From Rhodothermales bacterium (GTDB lineage: Bacteria; Bacteroidota; Rhodothermia; Rhodothermales; JAHQVL01): DNA of 50,602 nucleotides. Shown in pieces: positions 7,847 to 17,288 of this stretch. Positions within the stretch are counted from its first letter, which is position 1; each line of letters begins with the position of its first letter. Location: contig JAWXAX010000239.1 of assembly GCA_034439735.1 (NCBI GenBank), positions 1 to 50,602 on the forward strand. The letters are read 5' to 3'. Below the pieces are notes generated by a model, which did no database searches, was not told the DNA's origin, and saw nothing but the letters and a program-made list of their open reading frames with translations. The position numbers and the translations under genes were made by a program.

Positions 7847-9706
7847 TCAGTTAGCGACGGCGGAGATATGGAGCGCGTGTGATGCGTCGAGGGCGTCGTA
7901 CAGCGCGCGAATCCACTCCGCCAGAGGGCCTTCCGGAAGGTGGGTGAGGGTGAGCGGGGCCGGCGCGATGAGGGCAACGGCGGTGCGAAGATCGCCGGCA
8001 CGGCGGATCAGGGGTATGGGCAGATGGGCGAGGAAGTCCTCATCATCCGAAAAATCGACCCCATTCAGGTGGATCGTGGCGGTTCGGACGTGCGGCGACA
8101 GCGCGCGGGCAAACAGCGTCCAGACCCCGGCCTCATCGAGTCCGATCACCTCTACCCGCTCGATCCCCTCTCGGGCCCCGAGCGCATCAAGTGCGCGCTG
8201 GATCGCGCGGATCTGGCGGACGGGCATCGTCGCGTTGTAGGTCGTGGAGTACTCGATGGAATCGGGCGGGTGCGGGGGATCGGGAAGCGGGGAGAGGACT
8301 GCGACGAGCCGGCCGCCGATCTGGTGCTGACGGGCCAGAGACCGCGCCGTACGGGCGGACGCCGCGGCGCCGGAGTGGACGATGAGTACCGCGGAATCGA
8401 CCGCATCCGAGGGAGTCGGGGCGAAATACATCATCCGATCGGCCGTGTCGCTCGGAGCCTCATGAAGGACGTGGGTCAGCGCCTTCCCGTACAAGGTGCG
8501 ATAGGCCTCGAGGGACGCCGCATCGACTGGGCGCGCCCGCTCGAACGCCTCTTCCGCCGCGGCTTTGTACTGACGGAAGAGGGCATCCGGGCCGGCGGGC
8601 GGACGGGGCAGATCGGCATGGAGGGTGTCGGCCGGCAGGAGACGGAGGTCGGCGGGTTCTGGCAGGGCGCCGTTGGCCGGCGTGAGCCACCGCGCAAACC
8701 AGTCATACACTGCGGCCCGGCTCTCGGCGTTGTAGTTGTGCGGGTAACCGAGGTGTACGTTCGCCACCCGATCGGCGGCGCCGTGGAGGGTGTAAATAGC
8801 CTGGATGGCCGGGAATTCCACGTCGGGCGTGTTCACCGTCCAGTCGCCGGCGGTCGAAATCATCATGAGCGGCCGTGGCGCGGCCAGGGCGCCGATCTCC
8901 ACATTCTGGGCGTCGATCCGCAAGAGCGGGCTGTTTTCGCAGATACATCCGCCCTGGAAGTGCGCCGAGATCATATTCACGGGCGCGGCGACGCGAATAC
9001 GGGGGTCGATCGCGGTGAGCATGAACGTCTGCGTCCCACCCCCCGAGGCGCCGGTCATGCCGATCCGTTCGGCGCTGACCTCCGGCAGGGCGCTCAGGTA
9101 GTCCAGCGCGCGTCGGCTATTCCAGAGTTGGAGGCCCATCGCGGAGAAACCCCACAGCTGGTAGAGCGGGTCATCGAAACGATGAGGAAAGCGGCCGGCC
9201 GTTTCGTTGTAGCCGATCATCGAATACGAGAAAACGACGTAGCCCTGCCGCGCAAACGAGATGGCGCGGCCGGGGATCGAGGCGATGTCGGTGTGTTCGA
9301 ACCGGCCGTTTTCCCAGTGTCCGTGCGCCGACAGGATGGCGGGAAAGGGGCCTGTGCCCTCGGCAGGCCGGTACAGGGTACCCGTCAGGAAGAACCCCGG
9401 CCAGGTTTCCAGGGCGATGGCCTGGACGCTGTATCCGTCGCCCCGCGTGATTTCAGAAACACGCGGGCGGAGCGGCGTCGCCTCGGGCATTGGATGGAGA
9501 CCATTGCTGACGAGGATATGATCGCGCAGCCAGGCAGCGCGGGATTCCCACTCGGCGAACGACGCATACGTCGCGGGGGTATGCGCATGATCCAGATGGT
9601 TGGCCGATTGGCTTGCGGCCGGCGCGGCGAAACCCAAACACAGGGCAATCGCGGTGAGCAGATAGCGGAGCTTCATGGGGGTGAGGAGTCCGGTTGGAAA
9701 GATCAT
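7847..9706 (-). CDS. Secreted alpha/beta-hydrolase (acetylxylan esterase / dienelactone hydrolase-like)
   Basis: A 619-residue protein with a signal peptide centred on KLRYLLTAIALCLGFAAPA. It carries a serine-hydrolase nucleophile elbow GASGGG (Ser near 221 counting from 9706), an oxyanion-type HGHWENG segment near 128, and a catalytic-His candidate in LGYPHNYN. The C-terminal 250 residues form a second, less recognisable domain. Relatives remove acetyl or other acyl groups from plant or algal polysaccharide. The upstream GH116-like gene overlaps it by four bases (ATGA), which supports the start at 9706 and translational coupling; an ATG at 9676 gives a more classical signal peptide. The pair probably debranch the same extracellular glycan. 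Confidence 0.75.
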   Translation of the reverse strand: MIFPTGLLTPMKLRYLLTAIALCLGFAAPAASQSANHLDHAHTPATYASFAEWESRAAWLRDHILVSNGLHPMPEATPLRPRVSEITRGDGYSVQAIALETWPGFFLTGTLYRPAEGTGPFPAILSAHGHWENGRFEHTDIASIPGRAISFARQGYVVFSYSMIGYNETAGRFPHRFDDPLYQLWGFSAMGLQLWNSRRALDYLSALPEVSAERIGMTGASGGGTQTFMLTAIDPRIRVAAPVNMISAHFQGGCICENSPLLRIDAQNVEIGALAAPRPLMMISTAGDWTVNTPDVEFPAIQAIYTLHGAADRVANVHLGYPHNYNAESRAAVYDWFARWLTPANGALPEPADLRLLPADTLHADLPRPPAGPDALFRQYKAAAEEAFERARPVDAASLEAYRTLYGKALTHVLHEAPSDTADRMMYFAPTPSDAVDSAVLIVHSGAAASARTARSLARQHQIGGRLVAVLSPLPDPPHPPDSIEYSTTYNATMPVRQIRAIQRALDALGAREGIERVEVIGLDEAGVWTLFARALSPHVRTATIHLNGVDFSDDEDFLAHLPIPLIRRAGDLRTAVALIAPAPLTLTHLPEGPLAEWIRALYDALDASHALHISAVAN

Positions 9707-12279
9707 CCGATGCGTACGGCCTGCCCGGCTTCGAGGAGCACATCGCGCTGGACCACTTCGCCTCCGATCCGTAGTTCTTCGAGGATGAGTCGGCCGCTGG
9801 ATATCTCTACGGTGTAGCGCCCGCCGCCGCGTACGTCCAGTACGCCGCGGGCCGTGGGGATGGCGAATGGGATGCGATACGGCGCGTCGATGCGGGGCTC
9901 AAACGTCAGGCGCCTGGCTACGGCATCGTATTGCTGACCGGAAAGGGCCAGCGGCAGGAGCCACAGGGCGAGGTGCGCGGGATGATGGGAGTATGCCCAG
10001 GGGCTGCCATCCCAGCCGGCTTGCATCTCAAACACATTCCAGGGGTCGCGGAGCGTACGGTACTGATGAGCCGCGGCTCGTTCCGCGCCTTCGAGGGTAC
10101 GGCGCGGATCGATTTCGAGCCAAATGCCCAGCGCCGCGCTGTTGTAGGTAGCCGCCTGCCAGACGACGGAGTCCGTCGGCCCGCCCCGTCCATCGGCGAG
10201 GAATCGGTAAGGCTTTTCGGAGGAAAGGGCGTCTGCGTCGTTGCCGGCGTGGCGCATGGCCAGCAGGCCGTACGGGGACGCGTTGTCCCTGAGTTCTTTT
10301 CGGATATGGCTTCGCGCCCGATCGAGTGGGATGGGGAGATCGATCTCCAGCTGGAAACACCAAAGCAGACCATACAGCGTATCGGCCTGGAGCGCGTCCG
10401 TGGTCGGTTCGTCGGCGGTACGCCAGGCGCGGTAATGATCGCCGGTCCAGAACGCTTCGTCGAACGCCTTGGAGGCGGTCGTTAGCTGATCTTTCAGCGA
10501 GGACGCGAAGGCTGTGTCGCCGGCGAGGGCCGCCATGCGGAGCGCCGCCTGGCCGGCGGCGAGGTGCAGCATTGAGCCGTAAGCCGCGAGATCCTTACGG
10601 TCGTATTGCCACCACCGGTAGAGGGAGTCCAGTCGGTCCGGCAATTCGAGCCGCGCCGCACGCTCCAACTGCCAACCCATCGCCTTACGGGCATGGGGCC
10701 ACAGTTCGGCGAACACACCCCGGTCTCCAGTGGCTCGAAGGTGGGCATAGACCTGGAGGATAAACGCCGGGGCGTTATCGCTATGCACAGGCCCGTGCGC
10801 GCCGTCAAAGGGGGTACGCCGGCCCATGCCCAGGGAGGCCGGCAGGCTTCCGTCGTCGTGTTGCACCGCCGCATAGGCGCGGAGGTGGTCGCGGAGGATA
10901 TCCGGAAAAAAGAGGGCGAGCGGCATGGCCCGGTGGAGGCTCGTGGGCAGACCGGAAAGCGAAGGAGCGGCAAAGGTGTCCCAGAATCGCCAGTGCTGCG
11001 TGCCGGTGAAGACGGCCGATTTGGCGAGGATGGACGGACTGTTGGCCAGGGCGTCTTGCAACGCATCGGGCATGGAATTGTCGAAACAGAGCGCCTGCCA
11101 GGTCGAGAGGCTGTTCCATACGTCCGGCAGGCGGTCGATAAACGCCTTCGCGGCGTCCGGAGCCGACGTATGGCGGCCGGCATACCCCTGTCCGATGTTG
11201 GCGCCGTTAAACGTTCGGTTCGGAAAATGCCAGCTGAGCACAAACGTCACCGCCTGTGTGGCGCCGGGTTCGACGACCGCGCGCGCGGCCGCGGCGCCGT
11301 GGTCGAATAACCCCATCGAAATCTGACCGTCGAACGTGCCCGCTTTCTCGAAGATCTCCCAGATCTCACCGAGTTCGCTGGCCACCATGCTGCTCAGGTT
11401 GAAGCCCGTGACCGTTTCGAGCGTCATCGTGCCGGCGTCCGGCGTATCGCCGTTCCGTGTGAGCGTGATGCCGCGTTGGAGGCGGAAGGTACCCTGCGTA
11501 TGGTTTGGCAGATTACACATGACCGAGGCATCCACCGGGGCATTGCCCGGGTTATGCAGCAGGAGCGTGAACCCCAGGGCGGGGGTGTTGCTGAAGGCCG
11601 GATCGTTGAGGATAAACGGCGAATACGCATACCAGGCGACATCGAGTGGCAGGCCCTCGGCCTGTGGTACGAGGCGGGCGACGGGATACGCGCCGGCAAA
11701 TGCCATCCGGTCGACCCCCGGAAGCTCTCCGGGAGGCTGGGTGCGGAGCGTCCAGGCGCGCGGGGCCTCCGTGCCCCGTTGTGTACGCAGGCCGACAAAA
11801 AAGTCCTCCACATCTACTTTCTCCTCGGTGCTGGCCGGCGAGCCATTGAAGATCTGCCAGTCTCGAAGGCTGCCATCGGCCCGGATTTCGATGGTGCCGC
11901 CTCCCATTCCCCCCAGGGGCAAGCCGGATCGCATCCCGATAGGGGGGGCGACGAGCCGGCGAACCTCCTCCGAACCGGTCGATTGCGCGAGATAGGGCAG
12001 CGATCCCTTGACATGCCAGGCTCCGGCGGATTCGGCGATGTGGACAGGTTGGGGCGCGAACTCGAAGCGCATGTCCTTCGACACGACGCCCTGGTGCATA
12101 AAACGCAGCGCCGCCAGTGGATGGTCGCTGTTGAAGGTGTCGGCAACGGATGCGGATTCCGTGGTGCGTGCACCCGATAATAGACCACAGCCGGCAAAAA
12201 AAGACGAGGCAAGAGGGAGCGAGGCGACCTGCAGAAAGTGGCGACGGGTGATGGAAGATCGAATGGGGGCTCCTTTCAT
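9703..12279 (-). CDS. Tat lipoprotein, GH116-like (GBA2/DUF608) glycosidase
   Basis: Starting at 12279 gives 858 residues, with a twin-arginine signal TRRHFLQ and a lipobox FAGC, so this is a Tat-exported lipoprotein. The family landmarks follow in order: GLPLGGMGGGTIEIRADGS near residue 110, an N-terminal beta-sandwich, then an alpha/alpha toroid ending in the WDGSPWAYSHHP segment. GH116 includes beta-glucosidases, beta-xylosidases and glucosylceramidases. Two catalytic blocks look altered. ALANSPSILAKS lies where the nucleophile Glu of the N-E-L block is expected, and DSLYRWWQYDRKD lies where D-x-T-Y-D-x-W is expected. An alternative upstream ATG (12360) adds an improbable Pro/Cys-rich leader. 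Overlaps the esterase gene by 4 bp. Confidence 0.75.
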   Translation of the reverse strand: MKGAPIRSSITRRHFLQVASLPLASSFFAGCGLLSGARTTESASVADTFNSDHPLAALRFMHQGVVSKDMRFEFAPQPVHIAESAGAWHVKGSLPYLAQSTGSEEVRRLVAPPIGMRSGLPLGGMGGGTIEIRADGSLRDWQIFNGSPASTEEKVDVEDFFVGLRTQRGTEAPRAWTLRTQPPGELPGVDRMAFAGAYPVARLVPQAEGLPLDVAWYAYSPFILNDPAFSNTPALGFTLLLHNPGNAPVDASVMCNLPNHTQGTFRLQRGITLTRNGDTPDAGTMTLETVTGFNLSSMVASELGEIWEIFEKAGTFDGQISMGLFDHGAAAARAVVEPGATQAVTFVLSWHFPNRTFNGANIGQGYAGRHTSAPDAAKAFIDRLPDVWNSLSTWQALCFDNSMPDALQDALANSPSILAKSAVFTGTQHWRFWDTFAAPSLSGLPTSLHRAMPLALFFPDILRDHLRAYAAVQHDDGSLPASLGMGRRTPFDGAHGPVHSDNAPAFILQVYAHLRATGDRGVFAELWPHARKAMGWQLERAARLELPDRLDSLYRWWQYDRKDLAAYGSMLHLAAGQAALRMAALAGDTAFASSLKDQLTTASKAFDEAFWTGDHYRAWRTADEPTTDALQADTLYGLLWCFQLEIDLPIPLDRARSHIRKELRDNASPYGLLAMRHAGNDADALSSEKPYRFLADGRGGPTDSVVWQAATYNSAALGIWLEIDPRRTLEGAERAAAHQYRTLRDPWNVFEMQAGWDGSPWAYSHHPAHLALWLLPLALSGQQYDAVARRLTFEPRIDAPYRIPFAIPTARGVLDVRGGGRYTVEISSGRLILEELRIGGEVVQRDVLLEAGQAVRIG

Positions 12280-12427
12280 GAAATGGCGAGGGGCTTTGCG
12301 ATGCAGAGGCGGGGGCGGGCAGAAGTTCGGAAATGCCAGGCAAAAATGCTGCACGGGCACACGTAATAAGTAGCTGACGCCTGTTTCATGGATGGATCGA
12401 TGCCGACGGGGCCGTATGGGTCGTTAT

Positions 12428-13423
12428 TCAGAGCCAACCCTGCTGGCGGTACCAGGCCAGGGTGGCGGCCATGCCGGCCTCCAGCGGGGTGGCCGGCGAA
12501 AATCCGATCAATCGGCGCGCCTTTTCGGCCGAACAGGTCCAGTAAGGCGCCATGCCCAGAGCCACCTTCTGGCTATTGACCACCGATACCTGGCCGGTGA
12601 GGCGTGAAACCGCGTCGCCGAGGAGACCAGTGGCGCGTACGATCGGCGCTGGAATCTCCCATTCGAAACGCATAGGCGCCTCCAGGGCCCGGGCCATTGC
12701 GCGGTATACTTCCGGCCATCCTATATCTTCTTCATTCGTCATAAAAAAGACCTGGTCGCGGGCGGCTTCGCTGTAGGTGGCCTGAATAAGTCCCGAAACC
12801 AGGTCGTCGACGAAGATGGTGGCGAGCCGGTTGTTCCGGTTCGCGGGATACAAGCCGGCCCCCAGCCGCAGTTGTTTGAACAACTTCAGAAAATCGACAT
12901 CCCGAGGTCCGTACACGGCCGACGGGCGCACGATCGTGAACGGCGACGCACCCGCCTGATCGGATAGCAGTTGTTCGGCTTCCAGTTTACTGATGCCGTA
13001 AACATCGAAAGGTTCGGCGGGGTCCGACTCGGACCTGGGGCGACCAGGGCCGGGGGCGGGGCCCGCGGCCGCCTGGGAAGACACGAGTACAAATCGCTTT
13101 AGCGGGGGCGCTACGGACTTGATGGCCTTGAGCAGGGAAGCGACCGGCTCCACGTTTCCTTCCCGAAAGCTATCGAGCGACAGCGCCTTGGTGACGCCGG
13201 CGAGGTGAATCAGATAGCCGGCCCCCTCCAGTGCCCCGGACGCCGCGATGCTCTCCGGCCGCCGGTAATCCACTACATAGGGGGTAATGCCCGGAGGAGC
13301 GCCGGCGTCTGGAGAGCGGACCAGCGCCCGTACTTCCGCGTGCTGGCCTGCTTCGTGGGTGAGCAGCGTGGTTGCAAGCCGGCTACCGATAAAACCGTTT
13401 GTACCTGTTACGACAAAGACCAT
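12428..13423 (-). CDS. NAD-dependent epimerase/dehydratase (extended SDR) family protein
   Basis: A 331-residue protein from the ATG at 13423; ten earlier residues in frame lack family character. The N-terminal nucleotide-binding motif is VTGTNGFIGSRL (G-x-x-G-x-x-G). SSQAA follows, and then the catalytic YGISK (Y-x-x-x-K) around residue 146. These are the extended short-chain dehydrogenase signatures of nucleotide-sugar epimerases, reductases and 3-beta-HSD-like enzymes. The protein is cytosolic. The gene stands alone between the GH116-like unit and a small hypothetical gene, so neighbours give little clue to the substrate. Confidence 0.85.
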   Translation of the reverse strand: MVFVVTGTNGFIGSRLATTLLTHEAGQHAEVRALVRSPDAGAPPGITPYVVDYRRPESIAASGALEGAGYLIHLAGVTKALSLDSFREGNVEPVASLLKAIKSVAPPLKRFVLVSSQAAAGPAPGPGRPRSESDPAEPFDVYGISKLEAEQLLSDQAGASPFTIVRPSAVYGPRDVDFLKLFKQLRLGAGLYPANRNNRLATIFVDDLVSGLIQATYSEAARDQVFFMTNEEDIGWPEVYRAMARALEAPMRFEWEIPAPIVRATGLLGDAVSRLTGQVSVVNSQKVALGMAPYWTCSAEKARRLIGFSPATPLEAGMAATLAWYRQQGWL

Positions 13424-13680
13424 GTGGGGGCGGCGAAGGAGGGTGTGGTACAAAACTAATGCACAAAAAATCGCTTATTCTGGCGCACAGGAGGCCATTT
13501 TTAAAAAAGTGGAAAAAAAGTACAGATGGTCTGTAACGAAACGAAATGGGAGGGCACTAAACGACGCTTGCAGTACTGATCATGGGATTGGCTCTACCGG
13601 GTGGAGGTAGGGCCTTTCTCAGTTTATAGGGGTCTGGTATTAGAGCCCGGTACTCCAGAGGCGGCTCTATAATCCGCACA

Positions 13681-14016
13681 TCACGCGGCCAGGAGGCAAC
13701 GGTCGATTTCAAGACGCTGCACATAGGCGCCCAGCAGGTCGGCCGCAAAATTATTCCCTGCGCGAACGACCGCACGTACCCCTTCCGGATGACCGACGGT
13801 CAATAGTCCATCAGCTCCTCGTTGCCATCGCCAGGCGCGGGAGTCTAGAGCGAGTAAAACGGCCATTTGGATGGCGCCGGCCTGGCGCCAGGTAATCGTT
13901 CCACGGGAGGGCTCCAGCGATTCATGCTGACCCGGTGGGCCGAAATAAATCCGGCGTCCATCGTTGTGACACCACGCTGGTTCGAGAGCAGCCCATCGGT
14001 TGAGTAGTGCGATCAT
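13681..14016 (-). CDS. Small hypothetical protein
   Basis: A 111-residue protein beginning MIALLNRWAALEPAWC and rich in Trp, Arg and Ala, with no signal peptide, membrane helix or recognised motif. Amino-acid composition and absence of low-complexity sequence favour a real gene. A weak inverted repeat (TAGAGCC / GGCTCTA, about 13643-13670) lies just past the stop. I do not recognise the family. Confidence 0.45.
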   Translation of the reverse strand: MIALLNRWAALEPAWCHNDGRRIYFGPPGQHESLEPSRGTITWRQAGAIQMAVLLALDSRAWRWQRGADGLLTVGHPEGVRAVVRAGNNFAADLLGAYVQRLEIDRCLLAA

Positions 14017-14248
14017 GTAGTAATAAAAGGCCTGGTTCGTAGTGGAGGATGGAGGGTTGTTTCGGGATCATCATCCATCGAAATACCCGTAGAGGAGATC
14101 ATGGGAGCTGACCATGACGGGTAACGATGGTACACGTACGGGTCCGACTACAGGTAGGAGCTTTTGCTCGGAGGCGTGGTATGGATGGCGCATTCGCCTG
14201 AGTCGGCGTCGGGACATGCGGGCACCATGAAACCACACCTTACACCAA

Positions 14249-14548
14249 ATGTCTATGGAACTTCAACGCATAGCCAGAGAATGGGTGGTGTACGGTCGGG
14301 TTCAGGGCGTGGGCTTCCGTGCGTTTACCGCGCAATGCGCCCGGGCGTACGGGGTTGTAGGTTGGGTGGGCAACAGGCCCGACGGAGCGGTCGTGGTGAC
14401 AGCCGAAGGAAGCAGGGAAGGCATGCGTGCGCTTGAAGCGCGACTACGACGCGGTCCCTCGATGGCGCGTGTTGATCGATTTGAGGAAGCGGCGCGAGAG
14501 CCGGAAGGATATGCCGATTTCCGGATTCGCTCGATCGGGCCGGCCTGA
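14249..14548 (+). CDS. acyP: Acylphosphatase
   Basis: A 99-residue protein; typical acylphosphatases have 90-100. The anion-binding loop GRVQGVGFR supplies the catalytic Arg, and GWVGNRPDGAVVV supplies the catalytic Asn and the ferredoxin-like fold signature. It hydrolyses acyl phosphates such as acetyl phosphate or carbamoyl phosphate in the cytosol. Start may be 14249 or the ATG six bases on. Its stop codon is directly adjacent to the stop of the convergent lipoprotein gene, leaving no room for a separate terminator. Confidence 0.93.
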   Translation: MSMELQRIAREWVVYGRVQGVGFRAFTAQCARAYGVVGWVGNRPDGAVVVTAEGSREGMRALEARLRRGPSMARVDRFEEAAREPEGYADFRIRSIGPA

Positions 14549-14971
14549 CTATTCGCTGCGGGGGAAGAGGATGATATCCTTGCCATCGTAGCCGAATCCG
14601 GAGAAGTCGACTTCCAGGACCATCGCATAGGTCGTGCTGAAATCCCGCAAGACCTGGCCCACGATGGTGCCCGTGTTGAATTCACTGTCCAGCTCCAGCT
14701 CCACGCGGTCGTTGTTCAGCGAGCCCGTAAACGCGATGCTGTACACGTCCGACGTACCCACCCGCCGGCCCGGGGTTTCGACGGTCCCGGAGCCTGTCAG
14801 CCGGCCATCCTTGTTCTTGATCTCGATCTCAAGTTGGCAACAGGCGCCCGAAACGGCCGCGACGGTACTCGACCAGTTGCCATTGACAATGCTCGATTCG
14901 TCGCTGAGACGGAAGGCGTCGCATCCGCCGGCGACGACAAGCAGCACACTCAACAGGAAAAGCCGTTTCAT
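14549..14971 (-). CDS. Small predicted lipoprotein
   Basis: A 140-residue protein with an N-terminal lipoprotein signal (KRLFLLSVLLVVAGGC, lipobox AGGC, Cys at 17). The mature part is a compact beta-rich domain with alternating strands (LEIEIKNKDGRLTGSGTV, then VELELDSEFNTGTIVGQV), the look of a calycin-like or DUF-type small barrel. Two adjacent Cys (residues 43-44) are unusual in a periplasmic protein. Function unknown. Confidence 0.7.
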   Translation of the reverse strand: MKRLFLLSVLLVVAGGCDAFRLSDESSIVNGNWSSTVAAVSGACCQLEIEIKNKDGRLTGSGTVETPGRRVGTSDVYSIAFTGSLNNDRVELELDSEFNTGTIVGQVLRDFSTTYAMVLEVDFSGFGYDGKDIILFPRSE

Positions 14972-15350
14972 GGTGGCACAGGCTATTGCTCTCAGAAAAA
15001 TCGAAAGGATCGGACGTGTAAGATCGTTTCGGCGGGTGCAACGTGCAAGCCGGCAACCGAGCTATCGCGCCCTTCACTCTGTGCAAAACGCTCCGGCTAG
15101 CCGAAAGGTTCTCCATTCACCTGTAACGCGATGGATGTGCCCACTTAAAGTGATGGTTTAGTAGAAAAGACGGACCTCCGGAATCCGTGAAGCTCCCTTG
15201 TGGAATTGCCAACCAGTCGCTAAGCTTAGCTGGGGATCGTACGGACGCGGAGTGCGCCGCACCGGAGATCGCCCGGGCAGACGAGCCAGCGAACAGCGAC
15301 CTCCGGGATGGCTGGCGCGTGATGCCGGATTGTATGAAGCAGAACGACCC
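14972..15350. other. Intergenic region upstream of the FAD oxidoreductase
   Basis: This 379-bp spacer separates two divergent genes and should hold both promoters. The reading frame continuing upstream of the FAD oxidoreductase start (from 15198) is Arg/Gly/Pro-rich and does not look coding. On the minus strand, about 15150-15240 translates without a stop to a protein-like stretch (AKLSDWLAIPQGSFTDSGG) that I cannot assign; it could be a relic. Confidence 0.35.
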
Positions 15351-17015
15351 ATGAGACTGGCCTTCCTGTTCGTGGCGGCCGTGGGGATGGTAGCGGAGGT
15401 GGTGGCGCCGGTTCAGGCACGCGCCCTTCCACCGCGGATATCCCCCGCCGATACCACCACGGTTTTTGATCTGGTCATTTACGGCTGTACATCGGCCGGC
15501 ATCGCGGCTGCCGTGCAGGGGCGGCGGATGGACCGAAGTGTCATTGTTGTCTGTCCCGAACGTCACCTGGGGGGATTGACCTCCTCGGGCCTGGGTTGGA
15601 CGGATTCGGGTGTAAAGGAGGCCATTGGAGGGATAGCGCGCGGGTTCTATCGCCGCGTGAAAGCGCATTACGATGGGCCTGATGCCTGGGGATTCCAGGA
15701 CCCCGCTTCGTTCGCGGGGTACGACACGGAGAACGATGCGATCTGGATGTTCGAGCCCCGGGTAGCCGAACTCACCTTCGAGGCGATCGTGGCTGAACAC
15801 GGCATCGATATCCGCAGGGACGCCTGGCTCGATCGCGAACGAGGGGTCGTAAAAGAAGGCGCCACGGTGGTTTCGATTTCGATGCTCGACGGCGCCACCT
15901 ATCGGGGGCGTATGTTCATCGATGCGACGTACGAAGGGGACCTCATGGCCGCCGCCGGCATCAGCTATACGGTCGGGCGTGAATCCAATAGTACCTACGG
16001 CGAGATGCTAAACGGCGTGCAGACGCGCAACGCCATCAAGCACCAGTTCGACCGCCCCGTGGATGCGTACATCATTCCGGGAAAGCCGGAGAGCGGGCTG
16101 TTGCCGCGTATTCAGGGGCGCGACCCCGGTAAAGAGGGGGAAGGAGATCACCGAATCCAGGCCTACACGTACCGGATGTGCCTGACCAATGTGCCAGAGA
16201 ACCGGGTGCCGTTTCCGAAGCCGGCTGGCTACGATCCGATGCACTACGAATTGCTGGCGCGATACCTCGATCTGGGGTGGCGCGAAGTATTCGCGAAGTT
16301 CGACTCCATCCCCAACAACAAGACCGACACCAACAACCATGGCGCGTTTTCGACGGACAACATCGGGATGAACTACGCCTATCCCGAGGCCTCCTACGAG
16401 GAGCGTCGGGCGATCCTGCGTGAGCATATCGAATACCAACAGGGGCTCCTCTGGTTTCTGGCGAACGACCCGCGGGTGCCGGCGGACGTCCAGCAAGCCA
16501 TGAGTGTGTGGGGCCTGGCGAAGGACGAGTTCGTCGACAACGGTCACTGGCCATACCAGATCTACATCCGCGAGGCTCGGCGTATGGTGAGTGACTTCGT
16601 GGCGACGGAAATGCATCTGCGCAGCATCCGAGCGACGCCCCGGCCGATCGGCATGGGCTCCTACAATATGGACTCCCACAATGTCCAACGATATGTCGAT
16701 ACCAACGGATTTGTGCGGAACGAAGGAGACATTCAGGTAAACCCGGGCGGTCCGTACGCCATCAGTTACGGCGCCATCGTCCCCCGGGCGTCAGAGGCGA
16801 CGAATGTGCTTGTCCCTGTCGCCGTCTCGGCCTCGCATATCGCCTACGGGTCGATCCGGATGGAGCCTGTGTTTATGATCCTCGGCCAGTCCGCCGCTAC
16901 GGCCGCGGCGCTGGCGCTGGAGGCCGGCGTAGGGGTTCAGGACGTGCGATACAGCGTCTTGGAAGCGCGACTGTTGGCGGATGGACAGGTGTTGGGCCTG
17001 CCTCGCGAGAACTGA
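15351..17015 (+). CDS. Secreted FAD-dependent oxidoreductase (PF12831-type)
   Basis: A 554-residue protein from the ATG at 15351, chosen because it begins a proper signal peptide (MRLAFLFVAAVGMVAEVV...). The mature N-terminus has a modified dinucleotide-binding motif, FDLVIYGCTSAGIAAAVQG. ERHLGGLTSSGLGWTD and a GDLMAAAGISYTVGRES block follow, both hallmarks of the FAD-dependent oxidoreductase family seen in Planctomycetes and Bacteroidota carbohydrate loci. The C-terminus, GQSAATAAALALE, is the conserved FAD-contacting helix. The substrate is unknown; genomic relatives sit among sulfatases and glycosidases. It is a single-gene unit. Confidence 0.8.
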   Translation: MRLAFLFVAAVGMVAEVVAPVQARALPPRISPADTTTVFDLVIYGCTSAGIAAAVQGRRMDRSVIVVCPERHLGGLTSSGLGWTDSGVKEAIGGIARGFYRRVKAHYDGPDAWGFQDPASFAGYDTENDAIWMFEPRVAELTFEAIVAEHGIDIRRDAWLDRERGVVKEGATVVSISMLDGATYRGRMFIDATYEGDLMAAAGISYTVGRESNSTYGEMLNGVQTRNAIKHQFDRPVDAYIIPGKPESGLLPRIQGRDPGKEGEGDHRIQAYTYRMCLTNVPENRVPFPKPAGYDPMHYELLARYLDLGWREVFAKFDSIPNNKTDTNNHGAFSTDNIGMNYAYPEASYEERRAILREHIEYQQGLLWFLANDPRVPADVQQAMSVWGLAKDEFVDNGHWPYQIYIREARRMVSDFVATEMHLRSIRATPRPIGMGSYNMDSHNVQRYVDTNGFVRNEGDIQVNPGGPYAISYGAIVPRASEATNVLVPVAVSASHIAYGSIRMEPVFMILGQSAATAAALALEAGVGVQDVRYSVLEARLLADGQVLGLPREN

Positions 17016-17201
17016 TCACAACGATTGAGCGGCAGGCGCTTGGTGCTGGAAACGCTTCTGATGGAGATTGATCCCTGTCGCGGGGTGCTAATTATATTAG
17101 GTTATCGTGAAGAAACCGCTTACAATGTTAAGTGATTATTATGTAAGCCCTTCCTGGTCGAAACATTAGTGGGGTCCCGGGTCTATTGAGAGCAGTGACA
17201 T

Positions 17202-17259
17202 CGGCGGGCGTGCGACCGCCCGCCGGCGTCGGTAGACACTCCATCCTGTTGGAGGAGTG
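17202..17259 (+). promoter_or_regulatory. Two hairpins in the leader of the HEAT-like gene
   Basis: A perfect 9-bp stem CGGCGGGCG / CGCCCGCCG with a 6-base loop (17202-17225) is followed by CACTCC / GGAGTG (17237-17259). The start codon is 30 bp further on, preceded by the purine-rich AAAGAGG. The pair could be an attenuator-like leader or the end of an upstream transcript. No T-run follows the first stem. Confidence 0.35.
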
Positions 17260-17288
17260 GCCTTTTACAAGACAAAGAGGATACACCC

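Noticed and set aside
7940-9817. A 625-codon frame antisense to the esterase gene
   Set aside because: Gly/Arg-rich with no motif; the minus-strand gene has the serine-hydrolase motifs and coupled overlap.
13557-13680. tRNA-like hairpins near TAGAGCC / GGCTCTA
   Set aside because: No cloverleaf with anticodon, T-loop (GTTCRA) and acceptor stem could be formed; it is a weak terminator-like repeat.
15117-15800. A 227-codon minus-strand frame overlapping the FAD oxidoreductase
   Set aside because: Most of it is antisense to a well-supported gene; only the part at about 15150-15240 looks protein-like, and it is noted as an unassigned stretch.
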